Of a DNA stretch of 64,000 nt, positions 45,441 to 58,243 are shown piece by piece. Position numbers and translations under genes: made by a program. The notes below the pieces were generated by a model. The model made no database searches, was not told the DNA's origin, and worked only from the letters and a program-made list of their open reading frames with translations. The stretch lies in the NCBI GenBank assembly GCA_037367405.1, contig JAZKJV010009629.1:248001-312000 (forward strand). The letters are read 5' to 3'. Within the stretch, counting starts at the first letter, position 1. Each line of letters starts with the position of its first letter. Origin of the DNA: Ottelia alismoides (Eukaryota > Streptophyta > Magnoliopsida > Alismatales > Hydrocharitaceae).

Positions 45441-46649
45441 CTAACAGTCAGTACACCTCTTCACGAACTCATCAGAGTCGTTGAAGAGGGTAGGCCACCA
45501 TAGGTCGGATTGGAGCACTTTCTGTGCCGTTCTCCTCCCAGAGTGATGTCCTCCTGCCTCAAGCTTGTGGCAGTAAGTGAGGACGCTATGGTGCTCCTCC
45601 TGAGGAATGCACCTACGCCAGACGCTATCCCCTCCTTCGTGGTAAAGGATGGGATCCTCCCAATGGTAGGACTTGGCCTTCGCGAGGAAGGTCTCAAGCC
45701 TTTGCCTGGGCCAATCTTGTGGAACTTTCTTAGCAACAAGAAAGTTCACAATATCGGCGTACCATGGGAGAGAGGCAATAGCAAGGATCGCCTCATCTGG
45801 GAAGGACTCACAAATAGAGTCAATCTGCTCAGAGTCCTCAAGATGCTCTAATCGGGAGAGATGATCCGCCACCACATTCTTGACTCCGGGCTTATCCTTA
45901 ATCTCTATGTCAAACTCCTGGAGTAGAAGGATCCATCTAGTCAATCTGGCCTTGGCATCCTTCTTTGCCATGAGGTACCTGATGGCGGTATGATCAGTAT
46001 ACAAGGTCACTCTAGATCCAATAATGTACGATCTGAACTTATCTAGGGTGAAGACTACGGCTAGCATCTCCTTCTCTGTGACTGTGTAGTTCTGCTGCGC
46101 GGAATCCAATGTGCGGCTAGCGTAGTGAATGACAAATGGAACTCCATCCCTCCCCTGTCCCAGCACGGCCCCCACGGCAAAATCGGAGGCATCCGTCATG
46201 ATCTCGAATGGGAGAGACCAATCGGGAGGCTGGAGAACAGGAGCCTCAACAACACATCGCTTGAGAGTCTCAAACGACGAAAGACACTTGTCATCGACAA
46301 GGAACTCGGAGTCTTTCGTCAGCAGGTCAGTCAACGATCGGGCAATCCTACTGAAATCATGAATGAATCGCCGGTAGAAACCGATGTGCCCAAGGAAAGA
46401 CCGTAACTGCCGCAAATTGGACGGCGGTGTGAGTTTTCTAATGACATCTACCTTGGCTGGATCAACCTCCATGCCCCTGTTGGAGTTGATATGGCCAAGC
46501 ACCGTCCCTTGAGTCACCATGAAGTGACTCTTCTCCCAAGACAACACAAGGTGAACCTCTATACATCGCTGAAGGACTCGGTCTAGGCAGTCCAGATAGG
46601 AGTCGAATCCGTCGTCGTAAACCGAGAAATCATCCATGAAGACCTCCAA
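45441..46649 (-). pseudogene. B2 reverse transcriptase C-terminal half, RNase H, integrase zinc finger
   Basis: 402-codon frame between a TAA (46650-46652) and a TAG (45438-45440). It begins at the RT catalytic box (FMDD, codons at 46629-46640), then [13 protein letters not shown] and [12 protein letters not shown]. RNase H follows with [23 protein letters not shown] and [10 protein letters not shown]. The end reaches the integrase zinc-binding HH..C..C region ([12 protein letters not shown] ... VKRCTDC). Both bordering stops interrupt otherwise continuous homology with A1 in the same frame. Confidence 0.9.
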
Positions 46650-48287
46650 TTACTCCCCCATCATGTCCGAAAAGATCGACAACATGCATCTCTGAAAAGT
46701 CACAGGGGCATTGCATAGCCCAAATGGCATGCGTCGAAAGGCGTATGTGCCGAAGGGACAAGTAAAGGTAGTCTTGTCCTGGTCCTCAGGAGCGATGGCC
46801 ACCTGGTTGTAGCCCGAGTACCCATCCAGAAAACAATAGTGGCTCTTCCCTGCCAGTCTCTCAATGATTTGATCTATAAAGGACAGGGGGAAATGATCCT
46901 TCTTGGTGGCCTGGTTGAGTTGTCTGTAATCTACGCAGACTCGCCAAGAAGTGGGTACTCGTGTAGCAATCTCCTCTCCAGACACGCTGACTACTGTAGT
47001 GATGCCCGTCTTCTTGGGCACCACATACAAAGGGCTGATCCACTTGGAGTCGGAGATGGGGTAGATAAAATCGGTGCTCCACCATTTTGAAATCTCCTTC
47101 ATGACAACCTCTCTCAGATTCAGGTTCAGCCACCGCTGGAACTCACACGACGGCTTTGCCTCATCCTCGAGATTGATATGGTGGGAGCACAGGGCCGGAC
47201 TTATCCCCTGGAGATCTGCTACGCTCCATCCTATCGCCTTGTGGTTCTTTTCAAGAACCCCCATCAAACGGGATTCCTGCTCTCCAGTCAAATCGGCGGA
47301 GATAATGACTGGGTACATCTCATGCTCACCCGCAAGGAACCTATATTTCAGCGACGCAAGAAGTGGCTTCAGCTCTGGACAACTGGGTGCTGGTGGATCT
47401 GGCCTCTGAAAACTCTGCGTGAAGGCTGCCAAATCCGCATGGGAGAACTGAAACTCTCTATCACACTCCGAATCTGGAGAAGGCTGCCCTGATGGACTGT
47501 CTCTGCTCTGCTCGGCATCTACCTCCTCCCTAGTTGCAGGCTTAGTGGAAGTCAGATCTGGAATAAAATCCTCAAACTCTGCCCAGTCAAAATCTGACTC
47601 CGAGGGATCTGTATCATCATTGGTGGCCTCAATATGACCATCATCACAAAATAAATCTGTATCGCGGTCAAGAACCGGCTCTGCTACCTCTAAGGTATCC
47701 TGGACCAGGAATGCGCTCTCCAAGCTCTCCTCTGCTGGCGTCTCTGCATCAGCGAACTCTGAAGGTGAGAGGATGGCATGTGCATCTGGATCTGCCCATA
47801 CTGCCTCATCATCTGTAATCACAAAGTCGCAGTCCTGATGGATGTATGGCCCTACATCTGTCATTCATTCTGTATCAGAAGTAGTCTCTGAGCATGCTCT
47901 GTCTCTGGCTCTGCTATCCTCGACCGTCTCTATTTGTACACTTTCGCCCTCGACGTGAAAGTATACCTTCCCGCTATCATGGTCAGTCACTGCCTTGGCT
48001 GTGGTCAATAACGGGCGACCGAGAATGATGGGCGTATCGGTCACTGACTCAGGGATCTCCATGTCCGACACTACGAAGTCCACGGGGAATTTCAGGCCCT
48101 GAATAGTGACGACAACGTCCCTAAGCAACCCCTTCGGCCTCTTGATAGTTCGATCAGTAAACTGAAGGACTGCCATGCTCTGTCGAAGAGTGCCCAACTC
48201 GAAGCGGTCAAGAAGGGCTGTCGGAAGTAGGTTGATCGACGAACCGCTGTCTAATAGAGTACGGTTGAACCTCTGCTCTCTGATATG
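46650..48287 (-). pseudogene. B2 protease and reverse transcriptase N-terminal half
   Basis: Two in-frame pieces split by a TGA at 47865-47867. The first (up to 48287) contains the aspartic-protease site TLLDSGSSINLLP near 48230-48270 and ITDTPIILGRP-like text (here VTDTPIILGRP). The second starts with an acidic linker (DTDPSESDFDWAEFEDF) and carries the RT blocks SPLYVVPKKTG, CVDYRQLN and LDGYSGYNQ, and RRMPFGLCNA. RT is therefore not frameshifted at the place where A1 is. It ends at a TAA just before the catalytic box. Confidence 0.88.
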
Positions 48288-51257
48288 TCATCTAACATAC
48301 GGGGCTCCTGAGTCTGGCCTCTTGGCCGGCAGACGGTTCTGGATCGTGAAACAAGTAGTTGTGGTCAGCACATGGATCTCTGAATGGTGGTTCCTCCTCC
48401 TCCTCCTAACCGTAGTCCTGTCTCTGAGTGAACGCTGGAGTAGAGGGATGTGCTGCAAAGCCTCCTGAAGAGTCAGCTGAATATGGAAACGGTCTATCAT
48501 CTGCTGGCTGAACTCTTCCTGCTGCCTTTTTTTGGAATTTTCTATTTTCTTCCCCTTCCTCATCTGAAGAGCTCTAGGGAAGGGGATCACAGGGTCCTTC
48601 TCAGATGAAGGACTAGGAACGGGTCTAAGCTGCTCGACGGCAGGATCCACACATACATCAAGCACCACAATGGGACTAGAAGAAAACAAACCCTTTCCTT
48701 TATTGCCAGAAATGTCTCGAGATACATCAACATAAGGAAAAACTACAGGATTCTTAGAAGAACTGGTGGCATCAGCACCACCATCGGCTAGAAGACATGC
48801 GGCCTCAGTACCGCTCTCTGGCTTGACAACATGGGTGGCCTCAGTACCACCTCCTGCAACTGGTGAAACGGCGGCCTCAGTATCGCCGGTGGGATCAGCA
48901 TCCGTGGTGGCATCAGTGCCACCGTCATCATCTCTAGCGGCCTCAGTACCGCTCTCCTCCTTGTCGGGCGCTCTAGAAGTATCCTCTGGGTGTCGCTCAG
49001 ACGAGTCGCCGCCTGCTGGCATCCTTCCGCTCCTAAGTGTGACAAAATCAGTATTAAACAAATATGCAGACATATCTCCAAATGTATCACTAGGAGTGGC
49101 ATACTCAGTACAAACTACCTGCTCAGATTTCCTCTTAAGGTTGTTCGGATTGGGCTCTATCTGGGCAGGGATGGCGGCCTTCCCTCTCACGATGTCCTGC
49201 ATTACCTGGCGGAACTCATCCATCTCCCGTCGGAATGTAGCCTGCTGATCTGTGAGGAGGCGGGCTATGTCATCCAAGGCGGGGTTCTCATAGGATGGTC
49301 CATGAGAACCTGACGGGTAGCCTCTCTGGAAGTGAGGCTGCTGCTGCTGCTGTGCGTGAGAGGGGTAAAACTGTGGATGATGATGCGACTGATGAGGCTG
49401 ATCGCGCCTCCAAGACTGTCCCTGCTGATAGAGACGAGGACCATACGACTGTGACTGCTGCTGCTGCTGAGTGTTTGCTGGGGGCTGTTGTTGCTGGTGA
49501 TCCCTCTGATGGATGTACTGGCCACCCTGTCCTGACGGCTGCTGCTGGGGCTGGGCACCTCCGGCAGCCCAACGGAATCCGGGATGGTCTCGTCGGATAC
49601 CGGGCTGGGGGCGGTCGTACCAAATCCCGTTGACATCCATCAACGGCTCTGAATCGTACTAGGGTGGCGGGAGCATTGCTAGAGGCTGATCCGGCTGGTA
49701 TACCACCATCTGAGGGTCAGTGGATGGTGGTGCCTGGTAAGTAAGCTACGGCTGCTAGTACGACTCCGCTTGTATAACATGGACCTGTCTAGGCTGCTGG
49801 TGGGAGCTGGAGCGCTGGGACGAGCTGCTGTTGCTACTCGGATCGCCTCGTGCCTGAAGACGAGGCTGTGAAGCTGTCTGTGCCTCTTGGAGACACATGA
49901 GCTGTGTCTTCAGGTCATGGTCACTCAGAGTCTGTGCCATCTGTGTGATGCCCTGGCACTGCTTCTTCTCAATGATCTCCATCCGGTCCAACTTCTCGCT
50001 GATGATCCCCATGTCTGCGGCTGAACTCTCGGCCTGTGCTGCTGCCGCTGACGAACTGGATGGACCGGCGTCAACCTGTGCTATCCTCTGGTACTGCACG
50101 GTTGTGGCTGCTGGCATCCCTTTGTGTACATCTGGTCTGAGACATCACCATGTAGTTCTCGGCCATCTCCTCGTAGATGGCCCAGACCTGATCGTGATCC
50201 CTTGCGAAGTAGGACCCGCCACAAGAAGCATTCACTAAGCCCCGAAGCTCTGGTGTCAGCCCGCTGAAGAAGCTCTTAACTAGGTTCGGCTTCGAGATGT
50301 CGTGGTGCGGGCATCTGTCAGTCAGCTCACGGAACCTCTCCCATGCCTCGTGGAACTGCTCGTTGGGGATCATGGAGAAGTTGCTGATCAGGGCTCTAGC
50401 TGTGTTCATTCGCCCGAGTGGATAGTACTTGTGCAAGTACTCAGTGCGGAGCGCTCCCACGTGTAGACAAACTTCCCCAGATGCTTCAGCCAGGTGGCTG
50501 CTCTGTCTGCTAAGAAGAAGGGGAAGACAATCATCCGTACGGTATCCTGGTCCACCTGACGATCGTGGACTGTGCTGCAGATCATCAAGAACTCCTAAAG
50601 GTGGAGATGGGGCTCCTCTGTGGCGAGCCCCATGGAACCGGGGGAGGAGCTGCAAAGTGTTCGGGGGGAACTTGAAGTCCCCCACGATGGATGGAAGTAC
50701 TACCCAGTGATGCATCAAGGTCGATCCAGGGTTGTGTAACTCCCGCATTGGTCTCGGTGGATCTGCTGCGGCTGCTGCTGGCTGATGCGGCGGTGTGTAG
50801 CATGGTCGGGCATCCTCGGCCCGTCTCCTGGCTCACGCTGCTCGCGATCTGCTCTCAACTGCTCCATCTCACGCCTCATGTCCAACATGAATGCTCCCTG
50901 ATCCTCAACTGTTGTTGAACTGTCTTGAGGGAGGCGATCAGGGTGGAGTTGATCGCACCCTGGTCCATAATGAAAGTCTGATCATGCTGGGAACCTCTGA
51001 TGCGGTCGTCACTGGTCGGCCATAGTCTCTGCAAAATCAAAGCATCCAAACTCATGTGCCGATATAATCACTGTTTTGTCTCTCCTCTGGCACTGGTATC
51101 TCGGATGCAGAAGAAGGGGGTCGAGGGGAACAGGGTGGGAGTCGAACTCGGGTTCGGAGAGCGAGTCTCGTCTCTTGTGAACCAACCTAGATGAGCGGGC
51201 AGACGTGCTGGAAAGTGGTGCAGCCAGGGGCTGCCTAAGAGACCGTCTGCCCATCAT
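48288..51257 (-). pseudogene. B2 gag, frameshifted
   Basis: Start at the conserved double ATG (51257, MMGRRSLRQPLAAPL). The capsid-like core has LMHHWVVLPSIVGDF in one frame, VHDRQVDQDTVRM and ATWLKHLG in another, and EQFHEAWERFRELTDRCPHHD back in the first. At least three indels therefore occur between 51000 and 50100. From 49643 to 48288 the frame is continuous: a Gln/Pro-rich region, DDIARLLTDQQATFRREMDEFRQ, RKSEQVV, and six GGTEAT-like repeats (48766-48956). It ends at a TGA (48285-48287 region) before the protease. No CCHC knuckle was seen. Confidence 0.85.
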
Positions 51258-52742
51258 CTTGATCTGCGAGTTGTGCGGATGAGATCTGGTAACATCTATG
51301 ATCACAAGCAAACCCCCAATTCACCAACGCAACGCGAGCTGAAGCCGTAAAAGCTCGGTCAATTATCTTATCAATTTTATTTGGTGACCAACGCAACGAG
51401 AGCGATTACGTGACCTGTTGGGTAATTCCGATATTTTCTCAATCGACTGTCCCGTACAGAAATAGCCGGTAATCAGTCGAGAAAAAATCGGATGGCTCTA
51501 TCCTAGTGTGCTGGTCACTCTCTCGTGCAAGCAAACCAGACAAGGAGGGGGTGCTCTCCCCAAGACAAATTTTTCGGTGATCGTCTTTTAGGGTCTATAG
51601 AGTTAGCAGTCCCAATTTTATGATTTCTCTTTTTAGGTATTTTTCAATAATCAAACAAAATCGCCTAACGAATTTTTCGATTCTCCTGGTTATTAAGTCG
51701 AAAATCAGGGGGAGAAGTCGAAAAAAGCCGATGCGCGATGAATCAATGATGCATGCAGAGTAAGAGATGCATACCTGACTCCAGCAGTCTACATGCAAAA
51801 TGATCCGCGTAGAATTGAAAGACTGAAAATAAACTACCTAAATGGTGCAGGCGGAAAACCGAGTCCCTAAACAGCAATTCTACTCGAAAGAACGGCTAGT
51901 CGACCACCAGCCTCCAATCCAACGAGTCCGGTCTCAGTCCACCCCTCCTCCTCCTGACAATCGGGTTCAGGAGCAGCGCTTGGCAAGGTGGGATGCAACA
52001 CGTAGGCTCGAAGGAAGTGAGTCGATTATTCTATTAATCTTTTTATTATAGGTCCAATTACCGATCTATAGGTGCGGGCAGATATATTAGGGTGCTTGGA
52101 TTCCTACTAATTACGTCACAATCAAGCAGAAAATCCTAAGGCTAGGGGCTCGGAAATCCGCGAGAAACCGAAAAGGTAGTAGAGAAAAAATAAAAGCCGC
52201 ATAGAAAACCGTGTAAAAATGAGGGGTCCCCCGAGCACACCGGTGCTCGGCGAAACAGACCCCCAAGAGTCTCAAAAGTCCAAGTGAGTATCCTGTCCCT
52301 GTATTATTACAACAATTATTCAAATAGTACTGAAATAAAATCTAGACTAAACTAAACTAAGCCTCCCACACTCGGTTGTCTCCTCACGCTCTCCTGCGGC
52401 TCCGTGCAGAAGGGAGCCGCCTCCGAAAGCCGCGGTTGCGCCGGCTCCTCGAAAGTCGCCGCCTCGGTCCCTCGGGCCCTCACAAGAAAACAAAGAATGT
52501 GTCAAGCCTCAATAAAGCAAATAAAGCTAAGAAAAGAAAACAGGGTATATATATGCAAAAATGGAAATAAAATAAACAAACAAAAAAAACAAAAATAAAA
52601 AGAAAAGAAATGGAAAGAAAATAAAAGAAAAATAAAAGAAAAATAAAAAGCTGTGAAAGCTGCGGACTCAGAAAAAGCCGCAGAAAACCGCGAAAAAGAA
52701 AACAGAATAAAAAGAAACCGAAACGGACTACTAAAGTCGTGC
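51258..52742 (-). other. B2 5' untranslated leader
   Basis: 1.5 kb with no long sense frame. It contains a perfect 8-bp stem with a 4-nt loop at 52231-52250 (ccgagcac ... gtgctcgg), flanked by G/C-runs that extend it. The same stem occurs at the same relative place in C3 (58730-58749). Confidence 0.75.
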
Positions 52743-52760
52743 TCCCCGGCAACGGCGCCA
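52743..52760 (-). other. B2 primer binding site, tRNA-Asp (exact)
   Basis: Sense TGGCGCCGTTGCCGGGGA is fully complementary to the 3' end of plant tRNA-Asp(GTC), including CCA. It lies 3 bases from the LTR end at 52764. Confidence 0.95.
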
Positions 52761-52763
52761 TTC

Positions 52764-54563
52764 TGATGAGCTAAAATTCGATCAATCCGGATCAAGTAAA
52801 AATATCACTCTCGGGTCGTTGTGACCCGGATCAATAGAGATCTCAGCTCAACAAGAAAAATGAAAGAGCAAAACCACCAAAACAAGACAAAAATCAAGGA
52901 AAATCAATAGTGGCCATGGCTATTGGATTAGCCTGGTATAGCGACCAGGGTCGAACTCAAGAGCGCGGATTAGCCTCGTGGCCTACGAAGTAGTCCAAAA
53001 CAAATAAAAATATAAACAAAGGATTTATGGTGGATTTTTATTATTTTTATATTTTTTTGGATTTTTTAATTATAAAGAAAATAATAAAAACAATAAAACA
53101 AGCAACTTTCAACAATTATTTAATTACTCTAAAAAGCTCCAAAAATCAAACAAAAATATTTTTAGAATTTTTGTATTTTTTACTGTTTTTGGTCAATTTT
53201 TGGTAATTTTCTGATTTTTATAGAATTTTATAAAAATAAAAGAAGGCTGAAATGCAAGAACACTATCCAGCCAGGCTCTTAAAACCAAAAATAAAATATA
53301 AAATGGTCTCAAAAGAGCTGGAGGTGATTTTCTTGGAAAATAGAAACAAAAGGGAAATTCAGAAAAAGGAATTTTGTTTTTTTTTGAATTTTCTGTGATT
53401 TATTGGAATTTTTATGAGATTTTCAATGTTTTTTAATTTTTATAGTTTTTAGGAATCCAAAAATGACCAAAATTGGTCAGAAAATCAAGCACAACAAAAC
53501 ACTCAAAATATGAATTTTTAGAATTTTTAATAAGGTTTTAATATTTTTTTGTTATTTTTATAAATGGACAGGGACAAAAAGAGAGGTTTTTGATTTTTTA
53601 AAAGAAAATAAAAGGGCCTCAAAAAATTTCCCAAAAATCAGTGAAAATTCTACACAGTGGCAAGAGCCATGTGTCAAATTTTCACTTGATTTGGAGTAGA
53701 TTGGTTATTTTATTTACAACAAACAAAAGCCCATAGTCACATGGACCTATTTGTCATAAAAAATATGCTCTGGGGGCCTAAAAGTAACAAGAAGAGAAAC
53801 CCAGGGGGTCCTGGTGCAAAAATTCCAGGTTCCCACGCGCCACGCTCGTGTTCTGGGCACTTTGGGACCTATTTGTAAAGAAACTTAAGTCCTTGGACCT
53901 ATTAGTAACATGTACTAAAAGTCCAGGGGCGAAAGTGTAAAAGTCCCACTATATTCAACACATGTGGAAATAAAAATACTCACAGGTGCATCAATGCAAA
54001 TATCCAAAAATATTTCTCATTCATTAACAACCAGAAAGTATAGGCCCATACATGCAATTTCACCAAAATGCACGTGACGAAGCACGTGTCCCACAACGTA
54101 CAGGGGTAGAAATGCAAATATAAGAAACTAACAGGTCCTCTATGCAATTTACCAAACTAAAATAATCTTGATAAAATATTTACAAGACTAGAACGTATAT
54201 GACAAAGCAGGAGGGGCCTAAGTGAAATTACCCCTTATTATGATCCGAGGGCTGAAATGGCGCCGCGTGGCGGATCTGACGGTAGTGGTGCACTGCACCT
54301 CGCCAAAGAAGCCCTGGCTCCGATCGAACGGGTGAGGGTGTGCCACGTGGGGGAATCAACGATCGAGAATCGATGTGGCTAACCCTCGCTGGATGGAGGG
54401 CGGAGACGAAGCCACGTGTCTGATCTGACGGTGTCTGCAGGGCCTCTTCTTTTCCTAGATCGAACGGTCCTCCACAGATCTGGCACGACAAGGACGGATG
54501 GATGGCTCTGAAGGGTCCAGGAAGAACAGGTGGCCGGCGAACTTCGTCGGCCCGCTACGCGTA
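52764..54563 (-). repeat. B2 5' LTR (type B), truncated by C3
   Basis: Collinear with 38681-40475 of the 3' LTR and then cut off at cccgctacgcgta, where C3's LTR starts. The missing sense-5' half (about 1.9 kb) should resume after C3, outside the window. Bases 54559-54563 (gcgta) are the expected left copy of the C3 target duplication. Confidence 0.9.
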
Positions 54564-57500
54564 TGATGAATACTCATTCATCACTCTTTATTCTTATATT
54601 TTAGCTACAAAAACCTTTGCAAATGCATGTATATATTTGTAAATATAAATAATTACCCAAAAGCATGCATGGTGTAAAAAGTAATAATTAGCAGGTTTTT
54701 ATGCAAAAATAAAAGAATAAAGATCAAAAAGAAAAAGAGGGAAATATTTCGAATAAATATTGAGCAACCTAACCCAAGGGAGGGCTCAACATGGGCCTGA
54801 CCGCATAAAAGCCAAAGTAGAGGGAGATAGGGGCTCATATGTGTAAATATATTTGTAAATATAATAAAAATATTTTCCTCCAAAAAGAGACTAAAATGGG
54901 CTTGTAAATACTTGTATATAATTATAAATATAAAAATCAAAATAAAAATAAAAAAAATAAAAAGAAAACAAAAACCTTCACCTTGTGCATATTCATCATG
55001 TACATAGCCACTCCTATATTTATTTCACCTTATAAATAAATAAAATTAATTTTTATAAAATTTTGTATATATTCTACTTTTTATGTTGTAAATAAATAAA
55101 ATAGAAACAATTAAAACAAAAACAAAATAAAAAAGAATAAAATTAAAAAATTATAAAATACATTGTAAATATACCATGTACATATGTATTTATTTCACCT
55201 ATGTTATATAAATGAAAAAAAATAAAAATACCTTTTTATTCCTAATTTTATGATATAAATAAATAAAATATAAAATAGGAATAAAAATATATAAAAATAA
55301 CAAATTAAAAATCAAAAATTAAAAAGACATAGTGTACATATACCTTATATATAGCTATATAGTGTAAATACCTCATTTTATTTTGAAAAATTAATTAAAA
55401 AACACCAAAGTAGAACAAATTAAAACAAAAATATTTCATGTTTTGACTTTTAAATAATTTGGCCATTTGCTATTTCTAATTGAATTTCTAAATATTTCCA
55501 CGTGGCCTGCTTCCACTGGTCCACGGGGACGTTGACCCCCCGGTCAACTCCCCCCCCAGGACCACCCCGTCCCGGATCCGTGCCCTCAACCCGACTTCTC
55601 GACATTTCGCACACTCGATCCGATTTTGGAATCCGTTAACCCCGGGCTCTAACTCGAGCTTGATCATCCCTGATCCACGCCAGGGGTGGATTTTGGGGAC
55701 CCACGCTCTGAGCTGCTCGCCCGACCTCCCGATAGCCGGACCCCTAGAAGTATAAAGTCCCAGCTCCGCCACTTCATTCCGCATCTTTGGATCGTCATTC
55801 CTCCACCCAGTGACCTCCATCTTCCGCGCGAGAGTGACAGCTTGCCCCGGAGGTGTAGCAGCGAGGCTGAGGGTGCTCGAACCATTGATCCGGCGAGCCA
55901 GCACCGCCGTGCGTCGTCCGCCCAGAGCAGGAGCTCGAGCCTTGGACGACGACGGTCCTCGAGACAAGGACCCAGAGCACCAGCTGCTCTTCCCCAGTCG
56001 ACTCGACCACCCAGGTAGCCGTAGTTTCTTTTCTATTTCTCGAATTTTGATTTAGCCCCAAATCTCCCTGTCGCCGACCACCTTCGATCCCGGTCACGCT
56101 CGCCTCCCATTCGATCATCGGCCACACCATCGCATTCGCCCTTCCCCCGCGCACGTTCTACGCCCCTCCATTCAACCCAGCTCGCACAGGAGATGGGGTT
56201 TCAAGCTCCTCCGTCCACCCCTCGCCGGAGCTCGACCGCTCCGCCTCACCAGTCACCTTCACCCCTTCTGACAGGGTCGAGGCACTTTGCCCTCGACCGC
56301 GAGTTTGTTGGCGCACCTTGGAGGTACATCCGAGCCCATCTGAGGGCTTGGACCATCTGGTCCAGCAGCTTCGCCTCCGCCCTACTCTCCAGAGCTCCTC
56401 GGAGCTCCGTTGAGTCATCGGAGGTCACCGTTCGACGCGGAGGGCCCGCAGCTCCCTTCTCCGATCACCAGAGGCCTTCCAGGAGGAGACCAGCGCCGTC
56501 ACGAGCCCGACGAAAGTTCGCTGGAGCCCAGTTCTTCCTCCATCCTTCAGAGACGTCCGATCGTCCCTGAGCTCCAGATCTGATCCTGTTCGTCCATTAG
56601 AGGGAGCAGCACTACCGGCCAGATCCTTTGAGGGTCGATCTCCACCGTCGATTCAGCGAGGGTTCAGCCACCGCGCCCGTCCACCGTTTGATCTTCCACG
56701 TGGCAGCGCCTGGACCGATCGATCAACGTCGAAGACCCAGCGTTGGGCGCCACCCCTTCCCAGCCGTCTGATCATTGACGTGGCGCCCATCCGTCGGCTT
56801 GCGTAATAAAGGGTAATTTATACCCTTAGGCCCTTAGTTTAGTTTCATTTCAGTTTAGTCTGTAAATATTTTTAGGATTTTATTTACGTTAGGTAAATTG
56901 CATGTTGGACCCTGTCTTGTTTGCTTATTGCATGTATGTCCCTGTGTGTGATGTAGCACGTGCTTCGACACGTGACTTTTTGGGATATTTGCATAGTTAG
57001 CCTTGTAGTTCTGGATTGTTAAGAAATGAATGAATATTTTTAGGAAATTGCATTTATACCCCTGTGCGTGATTTATTTGTGCATGTGCGCTTATTTGTGG
57101 GTAATTACAAACAGGTCCTCGGACTTTTGGTACCTGTTACCAAAATAGTCCCAGAACTTTGTTTTGTTTGCATTTAGGTCCCTGAGTGCCCCAGACACGC
57201 TCTGCGTGCGTGATTTTCATGGGATTTTTGCACCGGACCCCCCAGAACTTTGGATATTTACGCACAGGTCCCTATGCACTGTACCTAGGTTTTATTTTTG
57301 AATAAAATATCAAACCTACTCCAAATTTCATGAAAATTGGATACATGGCTCCTGCCATTTTGTAAATTTTCTAGAATTTTTGGAGACATTTTTCTTTTAT
57401 TGATATTTTTAAAAAAATAAAAAACAACCATTTTTGTTACTGTTTGATTTTAAAATCACAAAAAAATACTAAAATTCGTCTAAAAATTACAAAAAAATTA

Positions 57501-58222
57501 GGTACTATTCTTGTGTTGTGTTTGACTTTCTGACCAATTTTGGTCATTTTTCATTTTATAAAACTCTTAAAAATTGAAAACACCTAAAAACTCATAAAAA
57601 TTCTAATAAATAATATAAAAATCCAAAAATAATAATTAAGGTGCCTAAATTTTCCTTGTTTCTTTCTCTTTACATGAAAATTTACCTCCAGGCTTATTGG
57701 GGACTTTAATATTTTATCTAAGTCCCTTAAGCTCGACTGGACAGTGCCTTCATTTTCTTGCATTGTTTTATTTTTAGAAAATGAAATAAACATCATAAAA
57801 ATCCCAAAAATTCACTGAAAAAGTTAAAAATAATAAAACACACAAAAACATTTTTATTTGAATTTTTGCTTGATTTTTTATGCATTAAATAAATTGTTCA
57901 ATTGCCTTGTTTCTTTGTTTTTCTTATCTTCTTAATTATTTAAAAATCCAAAAAAAATTAAAAACAATTAAAAATCCACCCAAAACACTTGTCTTTTATT
58001 TTATTTTATTTTTGAGACTACTTCGTAGGCCGCGAGGCCATCACGTGCTCCTTGTGTTCGACCCTGGTCGCTATACCAGGTTAAAATAATAGCAAGACCG
58101 CTATTTGATTTTGATTGATTTTATTCGATTTTGGTGGTCTCTTCTTCTCGATCGACCACGCTTGGCGACTTGGTCGCGACGACCCTTGATATCTTATACC
58201 CTTGTTGCTTGGCGTGTCATCA
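54564..58222 (+). repeat. C3 5' LTR (type B), 3659 bp
   Basis: Starts TGATGAATACTCATTC and ends GTCATCA. It is homologous in reverse to B2's LTR at 38681-42418 across its length. It has the W-box pair at 55529-55550 with ccacgtgg at 55498-55505, a GC-rich core (about 55500-56800), a 10-unit degenerate TTTGCAT..GTCCCTG array (56815-57285), an AT-rich part and a hairpin at 58063-58080. Confidence 0.9.
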
Positions 58223-58225
58223 GAA

Positions 58226-58243
58226 TGGCGTCGTTGCCGGGGA
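58226..58243 (+). other. C3 primer binding site, tRNA-Asp
   Basis: TGGCGTCGTTGCCGGGGA, one transition away from the exact tRNA-Asp complement and the same variant as in A1. It lies three bases after the LTR end. Confidence 0.92.

Larger units (their letters stand above)
38681..54563 (-). mobile_element. B2: Athila-like Ty3/gypsy retrotransposon, 5' LTR interrupted
   Basis: Minus-strand element with a complete 3' LTR (38681-42418), polypurine tract, 3' region, hairpin array, decayed pol and gag, leader, exact tRNA-Asp primer site (52743-52760) and the first 1800 bp (in plus coordinates) of its 5' LTR. The 5' LTR stops at 54563, where C3 begins in the opposite orientation, so its remainder should lie beyond the right edge. 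Bases 38676-38680 (ataag) should be one target-duplication copy. Many stops and frameshifts make it dead. It belongs to the same lineage as A1, but its LTR sequence is clearly different (type B). Confidence 0.9.
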
